Shown here: positions 18,393-26,724 of the stretch, one piece after another
How positions within the stretch are numbered: the first letter of the stretch is position 1
Layout: every line of letters begins with the position of its first letter
DNA from: Acidobacteriota bacterium
GTDB taxonomy: Bacteria > Acidobacteriota > Thermoanaerobaculia > Multivoradales > Multivoraceae
DNA: 47,069 nucleotides
NCBI GenBank assembly: GCA_021296535.1
Contig: JAGWAG010000013.1
Coordinates: 79,248 to 126,316, forward strand
Direction of reading: 5' to 3'
Made by a program: the position numbers and the translations under genes
The notes under the pieces: generated by a model
What the model was told of the DNA's origin: nothing
Databases searched by the model: none
The model's input: only the letters and a program-made list of their open reading frames with translations

Positions 18393-18763
18393 CGACGCCC
18401 AGCCCAGTCGGAAGGAGGGATCTACTCCCAGTCGGGCCTCGCCTCGCGCACCAGCCCGCTCAGCACCGACGTCCAGCCCAGTCGGGTCAGGAGGGGTCGG
18501 CTCCCAGGTGCCTCTGAACGAGCGACGCCCGACGACATCTCACCAACCACCGACCAACCGGAGCGAGTGAAGCGGAGTGAGCGTCCACCCCCTCCCATCT
18601 CCTTCTCAGGCGCTCACGCCACCTGGGAGCCGACCCCTCCTGACCCAAGACGGGCGGGTGCGTCCTCCGCTCCGCTGCCGCGGCGCTCCGGCTCTGCGGC
18701 GCTGCGGCGCTCCGGCTCTGCGGCGCTGCGGCGCTGCGGCTCTGCGGCGCTGCGGCGCCGCTA
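18393..18763. repeat. Structured intergenic element, copy 2 (27-bp perfect inverted repeat arms, duplicated left arm, tandem repeat tail)
   Basis: Left arm 18484-18510 GGGTCAGGAGGGGTCGGCTCCCAGGTG; right arm 18620-18646 is its exact reverse complement; loop has CAACCGGAGCG (18555-18565); followed by GGGCGGGTGC and eventually GCCGCTA (CTA = GST stop). Confidence 0.85.
18681..18752. repeat. Tandem repeat, 3 x 24 bp
   Basis: CGGCGCTCCGGCTCTGCGGCGCTG twice, then CGGCGCTGCGGCTCTGCGGCGCTG. Confidence 0.9.
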
Positions 18764-19495
18764 AAGCAGGCCGCCCTCCGGCGCCGGCCGGGCGCGCTGG
18801 TTGTAGAGCAGCCTCTTCAGGCGTGCGCGTTCCTCGTCGGAGAGGTTCGCGTAGTCGATCGCCTCGCCGCTCGAGACGTCCATGCCGCGCTGGACGGCGG
18901 GCCGGGCGCCGACTTCCTCGAACCAGCGCTTGAAGTACGGGAACTCCTCGATGTCCTGCTCCTGGTCCTGCCAGCGGACCGTCCACGGGTAGCAGATCAT
19001 GTCGGCGATCGTGTACTCGTCGCCGATAAGGTACCGCCGGTCGTAGAGACGGTTGTTCATCACGCCGTACAAACGGTTCACCTCGTCCGTGAAGCGGCGC
19101 ACCGCGTAGCCCTGGTCGCCCTCCGTGTCGCGCAGGCGACGGAAGTGGCCGCACTCGCCCGACTTCGGCCCCTGGTTCGCCATCTGCCAGATGAGCCACT
19201 GGTTCACCTCGTGACGCGCGCGCAGCTCCTGGGGGTAGAACTGCCCGGCCTTCTCCGCGATGTAGATCATGATCGCGCCCGACTCGAACAGCGCAACCGG
19301 TTCACCGCCATCCGCCGGCTCGTGGTCGACCATGGCCGGCATCCTGTTGTTCGGCGAGATGGCCAGGAACTCCTCCTTGAACTGATCGCCGAAGCCGATC
19401 CGGCAGGGCACGATGCGATACGGCAAACCGCACTCCTCGAGCAGGATGGTGACTTTCTTGCCGTTCGGCGTCGGCCAGTAGTGCAGATCGATCAT
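18761..19495 (-). CDS. Glutathione S-transferase family protein
   Basis: MIDLHYWPTPNGKKVTILLEECGLPYRIVPCRIG...FLAISPNNRMPAMVDHEP...ALFESGAIMIYIAEK. Confidence 0.93.
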   Translation of the reverse strand: MIDLHYWPTPNGKKVTILLEECGLPYRIVPCRIGFGDQFKEEFLAISPNNRMPAMVDHEPADGGEPVALFESGAIMIYIAEKAGQFYPQELRARHEVNQWLIWQMANQGPKSGECGHFRRLRDTEGDQGYAVRRFTDEVNRLYGVMNNRLYDRRYLIGDEYTIADMICYPWTVRWQDQEQDIEEFPYFKRWFEEVGARPAVQRGMDVSSGEAIDYANLSDEERARLKRLLYNQRARPAPEGGLL

Positions 19496-19797
19496 GGGCG
19501 ATGCTCCCTGGGCAGAGCCCGGCGCGGCGGCCTCGACCGCCGACATTGAGGTGAACGCCGGAGGTTAGCGGACTCGCCGCCCAACAGCCGACCAAATCCC
19601 CACGGGGCGTGACCCGCAACGCGATCCCAAGACCGGAGACCGATACCGACCCTGTTGCCGGCACGCCGTTGCCATAGGATTCCCGAACGAGCCGCAACGG
19701 TGGTCGGCCACTGGCCTCCTTCGACGGCCAGTTCCTCAAGAGGCCCTCAACCGCCGACTGAGCCCCCTTTCTCCCGGAACTTCAGGACAGACCGACG

Positions 19798-21645
19798 ATG
19801 CTCCGCCAATTCACGATCAAGGGCTTCAAACGCTTCCGCGACGCAACAAGCGTCGACCTTGAGGACATCACGCTGTTGGTCGGCGTGAACAACAGCGGAA
19901 AGTCGACGATCCTCCAAGCCCTGACCCTCTTCCAGTACTGCATCGAGATCACCCGGAAGTACAACGGGAATGGCCGTCGAGCCGACGATTTGGTGCTGGC
20001 CAGCCGAACGACCGGCTTCGAGGAGTTCGGCGTCGTTCCCGCCGCTCATCCCGGCGACCTCTGGCCCGACGGGCTAATCACCCGGAAATCCAAACCGAGA
20101 CCCATCTCACTAAAGGCCGCGTTCACCAACGGCTCCGAAATCGAGTTTCAGATCCGGATCAGCTACAACCGCTTCAGCATCCAACCAAGCGCTAAGGGCC
20201 CGTGGCAAGAAGCAGTACACCGCCGAGAGATTCGCCTGATTCCCATCTTCGCCGGCTTCTTGCCTCAGGAGGAGTACCTGACGCCGCCTGCACGGCAGGA
20301 CAGGTTGCGCCTCCAGCGGCACGGCGAGACGATCCGGAATCAGCTCTGGCATCTACAGCAAGACGAGCCGCAGCGCTGGCGAAAGCTCCAAGAGCTATTG
20401 GCCGAGTTGTTTCCAGAGAGCACCGTCGATGTGGACTTCAATCTCGACATTGACCGTTTTCTCAAGGCCACCTACAAGGACCAAGCTCTACGACGCAGGC
20501 GAGACGTCATCACGTCCGGGTCTGGATTCCACCAAGCCCTTCAAATCCTAGCATCCGTACTGACACCCGGCGCGGCGATGTTCCTTCTCGATGAACCGGA
20601 CGCACACCTACACGCTCGCTTACAAGGCCAACTAATGGCCATCTTGGAGCGCCTGGCTCGTGAAGAAGGCGAGCAGTTCGTGCTTGCTACGCACTCCCCT
20701 CAACTCCTGAACGCAGCACCGTCGGGCTCCATTCGCGTTTGCATGGCCGGCCAGGCCGTTCCTTTCACCGTCCAACCAGACCAGCTCCTCCTATTGAGCG
20801 ATTTGGGCGCCATGGACCAGATGGAACTGGTGCCATTGCTGGTGAACCGTGTCGTTGTCTTCGTGGAGAACAAGAGCGACCGCAAGCTCCTGGAGGCCTT
20901 TGCTCGAAAGCACTGGGGAGCGAAGAAGCAGCAGGCGATATGGCGCCACCTGACATTTCTGTACACGTACCAAGGGCCCATAGAGGCTCGCGTACTCGAT
21001 CTGGCGCGTCAAGTCCGAGACATCGTTACGAGCCCTGGAATCGAGAGTGGGGTCACTACGAGGTTCTTGGCAATCGGAGATCGTGACTACCGCACCAACA
21101 AGACGCGCCTGAGAGCGCTACGAGACCGGAACGCCACCGCCAAAAGCGATGCGTACAAGCTCGACTTTAGACTCGTCCTTTGGGAGGAGAATGAAGTCGA
21201 GAACTACCTCTTGGATCTAGACGCCATTCTGCGCGCGCTCGATTCAAACGCCGCCGTAACGGCCAAGAAAACGGCGTGGCGCAGAGTGCGACGACGCTTC
21301 ATTCGCGAATGGGAGCGCCGACTGGGAGATCAGCGGGAACACATCTGGGTAAGGGTGGCCGAGAGAATCCAACAAGAAGACCGTCGACTGAGCCTGACGA
21401 CTGCGATGGGCCAAGCTCAGGAGGAGGTCGCACTTGAGGACGCGAACTTGGCACACTGGTGCGACGCTAAGAAGGTGCTGAGCGGCCTTCGAGGTTGGTT
21501 GCAGCAAGAGGGGTTCCCCTTCCACCTAACTCAGGAAGAGGTGATCCACCACATGAACACCGTACCGCCAGATGTCCAGAGGACGCTTCGCTTGCTCCAA
21601 CGGCTCAGACCAAAACGCCGGCGAAGCGCCGTGGCCAAATCCTAG
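19798..21645 (+). CDS. OLD-like AAA-family ATPase with C-terminal TOPRIM-like domain
   Basis: Walker A GVNNSGKST; signature GSGFHQALQILASVL; Walker B/D-loop AAMFLLDEPDAHLHARLQ; ATHSPQLL; then VVVFVENKSDRKLLEAF and FLAIGDRDYRTNKT plus EENEVENYLLD (TOPRIM-like). Confidence 0.88.
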   Translation: MLRQFTIKGFKRFRDATSVDLEDITLLVGVNNSGKSTILQALTLFQYCIEITRKYNGNGRRADDLVLASRTTGFEEFGVVPAAHPGDLWPDGLITRKSKPRPISLKAAFTNGSEIEFQIRISYNRFSIQPSAKGPWQEAVHRREIRLIPIFAGFLPQEEYLTPPARQDRLRLQRHGETIRNQLWHLQQDEPQRWRKLQELLAELFPESTVDVDFNLDIDRFLKATYKDQALRRRRDVITSGSGFHQALQILASVLTPGAAMFLLDEPDAHLHARLQGQLMAILERLAREEGEQFVLATHSPQLLNAAPSGSIRVCMAGQAVPFTVQPDQLLLLSDLGAMDQMELVPLLVNRVVVFVENKSDRKLLEAFARKHWGAKKQQAIWRHLTFLYTYQGPIEARVLDLARQVRDIVTSPGIESGVTTRFLAIGDRDYRTNKTRLRALRDRNATAKSDAYKLDFRLVLWEENEVENYLLDLDAILRALDSNAAVTAKKTAWRRVRRRFIREWERRLGDQREHIWVRVAERIQQEDRRLSLTTAMGQAQEEVALEDANLAHWCDAKKVLSGLRGWLQQEGFPFHLTQEEVIHHMNTVPPDVQRTLRLLQRLRPKRRRSAVAKS

Positions 21646-21718
21646 AGCCGGAAGGGTCCACCGCGATACGCTGTCCTTCGCCTTGCCGACACACGGCGGG
21701 CGCCACAGGAGGTACGCG

Positions 21719-22327
21719 GTGCACTACAGGACGACCACTCTCGCAGCAACGATCGGCGCTCTCGCACTCGCCGGACTCGCGGCCCCATCCGCGGCGGCGG
21801 AACCGGCCGACGCCGCAGCCCAGCTTTCCGCCGCAATCCAGGCCGCGCCCGATGACCGGCGGGACGGAGCGCGCGTGCTCGGCTGGGACGACGACGGCAA
21901 GGTCGTCGAGCTTCGCGCCGGCAGCAACGACCTGGTCTGTCTGGCCGCCATGCCGGGCGCTCCCCAATGGAGCGTCGCCTGCTACCACGAGTCGCTCGAG
22001 CCGTTCATGGCCCGCGGCCGCGAGCTGCTTGCCCAGGGCATCGAAGGCCAGGAACGGATCGACATCCGCGAGCGCGAGATCGCCGAGGGCAAGCTTGCGA
22101 TGCCACGCGAGCCTCGCACCCTCTACGTCCTCCACGGCAGCGGCTTTGATGCCGAAGCCGGCGAAGTCACGGACGCCTATCTGCGCTGGGTCATCTACAC
22201 CCCCTACGCGACCGCGGAGTCGACCGGTCTCACCACTCGCCCGGTTCCCGGAGCCCCGTGGCTCATGGCGCCCGGCACGGCCGGAGCACACGTCATGATC
22301 AACCCGCCCCGGCCCGGCGCTCCGTGA
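21719..22327 (+). CDS. Hypothetical secreted protein
   Basis: GTG start with AGGAGG-like SD (CACAGGAGGTACGCGGTG); signal peptide HYRTTTLAATIGALALAGLAAPSAAAEP; no domain recognised. Confidence 0.7.
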   Translation: MHYRTTTLAATIGALALAGLAAPSAAAEPADAAAQLSAAIQAAPDDRRDGARVLGWDDDGKVVELRAGSNDLVCLAAMPGAPQWSVACYHESLEPFMARGRELLAQGIEGQERIDIREREIAEGKLAMPREPRTLYVLHGSGFDAEAGEVTDAYLRWVIYTPYATAESTGLTTRPVPGAPWLMAPGTAGAHVMINPPRPGAP

Positions 22328-23229
22328 GCACCGCTTTCAGCGACAGCCCCTTCCGGGACATCGTCGGTCCGTCTTCCCAGTTCTACATCTCGCAGCGCCT
22401 CCGGCTCCACTACCTGAGTTGGGGAAACGAGGACAAGCCGCCCCTGGTGCTGATTCACGGCGGCCGGGATCACGCGCACAACTGGGACTGGGTGGCGAAC
22501 GCGCTCCGCCACGACTACCACATCGTGGCGCCCGACCTGCGCGGCCACGGCGACAGCGAGTGGGCGATCGGCGGGATGTACGCGATCACCGACTTCGTGC
22601 TCGACATCGCGCAACTTCTCGAGGCGCTCGACCGCTTTCCGGTGCGGATCGTGGCCCACTCCCTGGGCGCGAACATCGCGCTCCACTACACCGGGTTCTA
22701 TCCCGACAACGTCCACAAGCTGGTGGCGATCGAAGGCATGGGGCCACCTCCCCGCATCCTCAGTGACCGGGTCAACGCGGCGGTCGATGAGCGCATGCGA
22801 GGCTGGGTCGGCAGCATGCAGAAGCTCGCCGGGCGCCAACCGCGCCGGTACCCGTCACTCGACGCGGCGGCCGAGCGGATGCAGGAAGTGAACAGCTTCC
22901 TGAGCCCCGAACAGGCGCGGCACCTCACCGTCAACGGGATGGCGCGCAACGAGGACGGCACCTACACCTGGAAGTTCGACAACTACGTTCGCTCCTTCCC
23001 GCCCTACCGCTACGACGAGGAGGAACTGCGCAGCATCTGGGGCCGGATCACCTGCCGCACCCTGCTCGTGCGCGGCACGGAGAGCTGGGCCAGCGACCCA
23101 ATCGAGGACGGCCGCATCGACGCGTTCCAGAACGCGGAACTCCGCAACTTCGAGGGCGCCGGGCACTGGGTCCACCACGACCAGCTCGACAACTTCGTCG
23201 CTGTCGCCCGGGACTTTCTCGCCGATTAG
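22324..23229 (+). CDS. Alpha/beta hydrolase
   Basis: GTGA overlap with previous gene; LRLHYLSWGNEDKPPLVLIHGGRDHAHNWDWVANALRHDYHIVAPDLRGHGDS; RIVAHSLGANIAL. Confidence 0.92.
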   Translation: MSTAFSDSPFRDIVGPSSQFYISQRLRLHYLSWGNEDKPPLVLIHGGRDHAHNWDWVANALRHDYHIVAPDLRGHGDSEWAIGGMYAITDFVLDIAQLLEALDRFPVRIVAHSLGANIALHYTGFYPDNVHKLVAIEGMGPPPRILSDRVNAAVDERMRGWVGSMQKLAGRQPRRYPSLDAAAERMQEVNSFLSPEQARHLTVNGMARNEDGTYTWKFDNYVRSFPPYRYDEEELRSIWGRITCRTLLVRGTESWASDPIEDGRIDAFQNAELRNFEGAGHWVHHDQLDNFVAVARDFLAD

Positions 23230-23242
23230 GCCGGGAGCCACA

Positions 23243-24514
23243 ATGGCCATGACAGCAGGCGATCCACCCACCGAAGCTGCCGCCGCATCGAAGGCCGCCC
23301 CGGTCAGGGCCGGCGAACGGATCGCGGCGATCGACGTCCTGCGCGGGTTTGCCGTGCTCGGCATCCTGGCGATGAACGTGCAGAGCTACTCGATGATCTC
23401 GGCGGCTTACTTCAATCCCACAGCGAACGACAAGGCTGAAGGCGCCGGTTTCGCGGTGTGGCTCCTGTCCCACGTGTTCTTCGACACGAAGTTCATGTCG
23501 ATCTTCTCGACGCTGTTCGGCGCCGGCATGGCGCTCATGGCGGAGCGAGCCGCCGCCCGCAACGCGTCGGCCACCGGCGTCCACTACAGGCGGCAGTTCT
23601 GGCTGCTGGTCCTGGGCCTCGCCCACGCCCACCTGATCTGGTACGGCGACATCCTGGTGCCGTACGCGTTGTGCGGCTTCATCCTGTACAGCCTGCGCAA
23701 CCTGAAGCCGAAGAAGCTCTTGATCGCGGGCTTCGCCATGACCGCCGTCACGCCGGTCATCTTCCTGTTCACCGCGTGGTCGATGCAGTACTGGCCTCCA
23801 GAGGTAGATGACGCAATGACGCTGGGCTGGGCGCCGGCGGCGGCGGCAGCGGAGGCCGAGATCGCGGCCTATCAGTCGGGCTGGCTCGGCCAGATGTCCG
23901 AGCGGGTCCCGATGGCCATCGGGCTGGAAACGAGCGTCTTCCTGCTCGTCTTCCTGTGGCGCTCCGGCGGCCTGATGCTGGTCGGCATGGGGCTCTACAA
24001 GCTCGGCGTGCTCTCCGCGAAACGATCCTCAGCGTTCTACCGGCGAATGGCGTTCGCCGGACTCGGACTCGGGCTGCCAATCGTCGTTGCCGGCGTCGTC
24101 TACAACACGCACCACGACTTCGCGTTCGAGCACTCGCAGTTCCAGGGGCAGACGTTCAACTACATCGGCTCGCTCGGCGTCTTCCTCGGCTACGTCGCCG
24201 TGGTCATGCTTGCGGTGCAGAACGGCTGGCTGCCGGGCCTGCAGCGCCGGCTTCAGGCCGCCGGACGGATGGCGTTCACGAACTACATCACGCAGAGCGT
24301 GATCTGCACGCTGATCTTCTACGGCCACGGCCTCGGCCTGTTCGAGCGAGCGGATCGTCTCAGCCAGATAGGACTCGTCGTCGCGATCTGGATCCTCCAA
24401 CTGCTCTGGTCGCCCTGGTGGCTCGCGCGCTTCCGCTTCGGTCCGCTTGAGTGGCTGTGGCGATCGCTCACCTACATGAAGTTCCAACCGATGGCCGTAC
24501 GCTCTCGCGCCTGA
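23243..24514 (+). CDS. DUF418 domain-containing membrane protein
   Basis: RIAAIDVLRGFAVLGILAMNVQSYSM; multiple TM segments; C-terminal QLLWSPWWLARFRFGPLEWLWRSLTY. Confidence 0.9.
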   Translation: MAMTAGDPPTEAAAASKAAPVRAGERIAAIDVLRGFAVLGILAMNVQSYSMISAAYFNPTANDKAEGAGFAVWLLSHVFFDTKFMSIFSTLFGAGMALMAERAAARNASATGVHYRRQFWLLVLGLAHAHLIWYGDILVPYALCGFILYSLRNLKPKKLLIAGFAMTAVTPVIFLFTAWSMQYWPPEVDDAMTLGWAPAAAAAEAEIAAYQSGWLGQMSERVPMAIGLETSVFLLVFLWRSGGLMLVGMGLYKLGVLSAKRSSAFYRRMAFAGLGLGLPIVVAGVVYNTHHDFAFEHSQFQGQTFNYIGSLGVFLGYVAVVMLAVQNGWLPGLQRRLQAAGRMAFTNYITQSVICTLIFYGHGLGLFERADRLSQIGLVVAIWILQLLWSPWWLARFRFGPLEWLWRSLTYMKFQPMAVRSRA

Positions 24515-24536
24515 CCCTCACCCGAAAGGAGCCCCC

Positions 24537-25043
24537 ATGAACCGCAAGCTCTCCGTCGCAACGTGCATCGTCTTCTTCACGCTCGCCGCTCTCGCTGCCG
24601 GCACCGCCGCGACGGGTCAGATCGCCCCCCGCCCCGATCAGATCGAGGAACTCCAGAAGGGACCCGCCGAGGGTCCGGTCGTCATGGTCAACCTGCTCCG
24701 GTTCAAGGACGAGGCCGACGCTCCGGACGAAGGTCTCTCCGGCGAGGAGGCCTACGGAAGGTACGGCGCCCAGATGGTTCAGTGGATCACCTCCCAGGGC
24801 GCGCGTGTGATCTGGTCCGGCCGGGTCGACTCGATGGTGATCGGAGACACGGAGGAACGCTTCCACTCGATCGCCCTGGTCGAGTACCCGTCGCGCGCCG
24901 AGTTCCTGCGCATCGCGGGCGATCCGCGCGTCGCCGAGTACTCCGTCCATCGCACGGCCGGACTGGAAATGCAGTGGCTCATCGCGACCACGACCCGGAC
25001 CGATCTCACCAGGCGTTCGGCCGCCGAAACCTCGAACGACTGA
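24537..25043 (+). CDS. Secreted DUF1330-like protein
   Basis: Signal peptide; VVMVNLLRFKDEA...SGEEAYGRYG...HSIALVEYPSRAEFLRIAGDPRVAEYSVHRTAGL. Confidence 0.75.
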   Translation: MNRKLSVATCIVFFTLAALAAGTAATGQIAPRPDQIEELQKGPAEGPVVMVNLLRFKDEADAPDEGLSGEEAYGRYGAQMVQWITSQGARVIWSGRVDSMVIGDTEERFHSIALVEYPSRAEFLRIAGDPRVAEYSVHRTAGLEMQWLIATTTRTDLTRRSAAETSND

Positions 25044-25119
25044 GTTACACTGCCCGCTCGCAAGCAACGCGACTCACGTCAACAACGCTGTTCCCCCTTG
25101 GAGGGAAGGAGACCCGCAA

Positions 25120-25656
25120 ATGCGCTTGAGCAAGCTGGCGCCGATCCTGGCCGCGGCCGTGTTTCTCGCCGCCTTCACGACGATCGCCGCGACGCCCATC
25201 GCCGCCTCCGAGCACGAAGAACCGGTCGGCAACCTGGCCGAACTGATGCGCGCCATCCTGTTCCCGAACTCGAATTTCCTCTTTGACGTGCAGATGACCG
25301 ACCCGGGGAGCCCGCCGGACCCGGCCGAAGAGGGTGACGGCACCGTCTCCTCCCTCTTCTCGGGCATCTACACCGGCTGGCAGGTTCCACAACAGGCGGC
25401 GCTGGCCCTGGCCGAGGTCGAATCGCTGATCATGAACCCGGACCGCATGTGCCAGAACGGTACGCCGGCGCCGGTCGGCAATGAGGACTACCAGAAGTAC
25501 GCGAAGCAGTTGACCGAGGTCGCGAAGAAGATCTACGCCGCCGCCCACGAAGAGGACCGCGACACGGTGAGCGACCTGACCAACGCGCTAGCCGGCGCCT
25601 GCGAGGATTGCCACGCGATCTATCGCCGGTACCCGGAGTCGTCTCGCTGCAAGTAG
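25120..25656 (+). CDS. Secreted monoheme cytochrome c'-like protein
   Basis: Signal peptide; near-C-terminal heme motif CEDCH in helical protein. Confidence 0.7.
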   Translation: MRLSKLAPILAAAVFLAAFTTIAATPIAASEHEEPVGNLAELMRAILFPNSNFLFDVQMTDPGSPPDPAEEGDGTVSSLFSGIYTGWQVPQQAALALAEVESLIMNPDRMCQNGTPAPVGNEDYQKYAKQLTEVAKKIYAAAHEEDRDTVSDLTNALAGACEDCHAIYRRYPESSRCK

Positions 25657-25703
25657 TTTCCCGACGCCGCGCACCGGCCTCGCGAACCTGCCGCTGATCT
25701 TCC

Positions 25704-26228
25704 ATGCGTAGCCTCTTCGAGTGGGTAGACGCGCTTCCCAGCAGCATCGCGCTGCGGGAATCGCTCAACGCGTACCCGACCATGCTGACGGTCCACGTCG
25801 TCAGCATGTGCCTGTTCGCCGGCCTGATCGCCTACTGGGACATGCGGCTGGTCGGGTTGACGCTCAAGAAGGTGCCGGTGTCCAACATCCCGACCCGGCT
25901 CTTCCCGTGGGCTCTGACCGGCTACGGAATCAACCTGATCACCGGCGGACTGCTGCTCTACAGCCAGCCGATGCGCTACTACGACAACTTCTACTTCTGG
26001 GCCAAGATGGCGCTGATGGTCGTCGCCGGCATCAACATGTTCTGGTTCCACTACGCGACCTACAAGTCGGTCCAGGCGTGGGACCAGGGACGCGAGATCC
26101 CGATGAACGCCCGGCTCGCCGGCGTCGTTTCGCTGGTGCTATGGGCGGCCGTCGTGGTCACCGGCCGCATGATGGCGTACGCCGGCTTGATGCCCGAGTG
26201 GTGGAACAACCTGAACATCGGCGCCTGA
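25704..26228 (+). CDS. 4-TM membrane protein (DUF6644-like), copy A
   Basis: LTVHVVSMCLFAGLIAYWDMRLVGLTLKK..., several TM segments; paralogous to next gene. Confidence 0.65.
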   Translation: MRSLFEWVDALPSSIALRESLNAYPTMLTVHVVSMCLFAGLIAYWDMRLVGLTLKKVPVSNIPTRLFPWALTGYGINLITGGLLLYSQPMRYYDNFYFWAKMALMVVAGINMFWFHYATYKSVQAWDQGREIPMNARLAGVVSLVLWAAVVVTGRMMAYAGLMPEWWNNLNIGA

Positions 26229-26250
26229 GCCGACCGCGGAGGATGGATCA

Positions 26251-26724
26251 GTGACGCAGTCCTTTTTCGAGTGGATGCAGGGTCTGTCCTTCAGCGCATG
26301 GATGCTGGAAGAGACCTGGGCGTCGCCGATCATCCAGTGCATGCACCTGGTCGCTCTGGTGGCATTCGCCGGCGCCGTCCTGGTAGTCGACATGCGACTG
26401 ATCGGGCGCGGCCTGATCAAGACGCCTCTCAACCAGCTCGCCCGCGAACTGGACCGCTGGATGATCTGGAGCTTCGTCGCTCTGTTCGTGACCGGCGCGC
26501 CCCAGGTGCTGTCCACCGCGCTCAAGCAGTACTACAGCCCGTTCTTCTGGTGGAAGATGCAGATCATCGTCATCGGGCTGCTCTTCACCTTCACGATCCG
26601 CCGCCGCGTCGCGTTCGCAGAGGAAGGAACGCTGGGGCACTGGCCCAAGGTGGTCGGCGTGCTGTCGATCGGCATCTGGACCAGCGTCTCGGTCTGGGCG
26701 CGCCTGATCGGCCTCCTGTCCTGA
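26251..26724 (+). CDS. 4-TM membrane protein (DUF6644-like), copy B
   Basis: IIQCMHLVALVAFAGAVLVVDMRLIGRGLIK..., same H...DMRL(V/I)G pattern as copy A. Confidence 0.65.
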   Translation: MTQSFFEWMQGLSFSAWMLEETWASPIIQCMHLVALVAFAGAVLVVDMRLIGRGLIKTPLNQLARELDRWMIWSFVALFVTGAPQVLSTALKQYYSPFFWWKMQIIVIGLLFTFTIRRRVAFAEEGTLGHWPKVVGVLSIGIWTSVSVWARLIGLLS

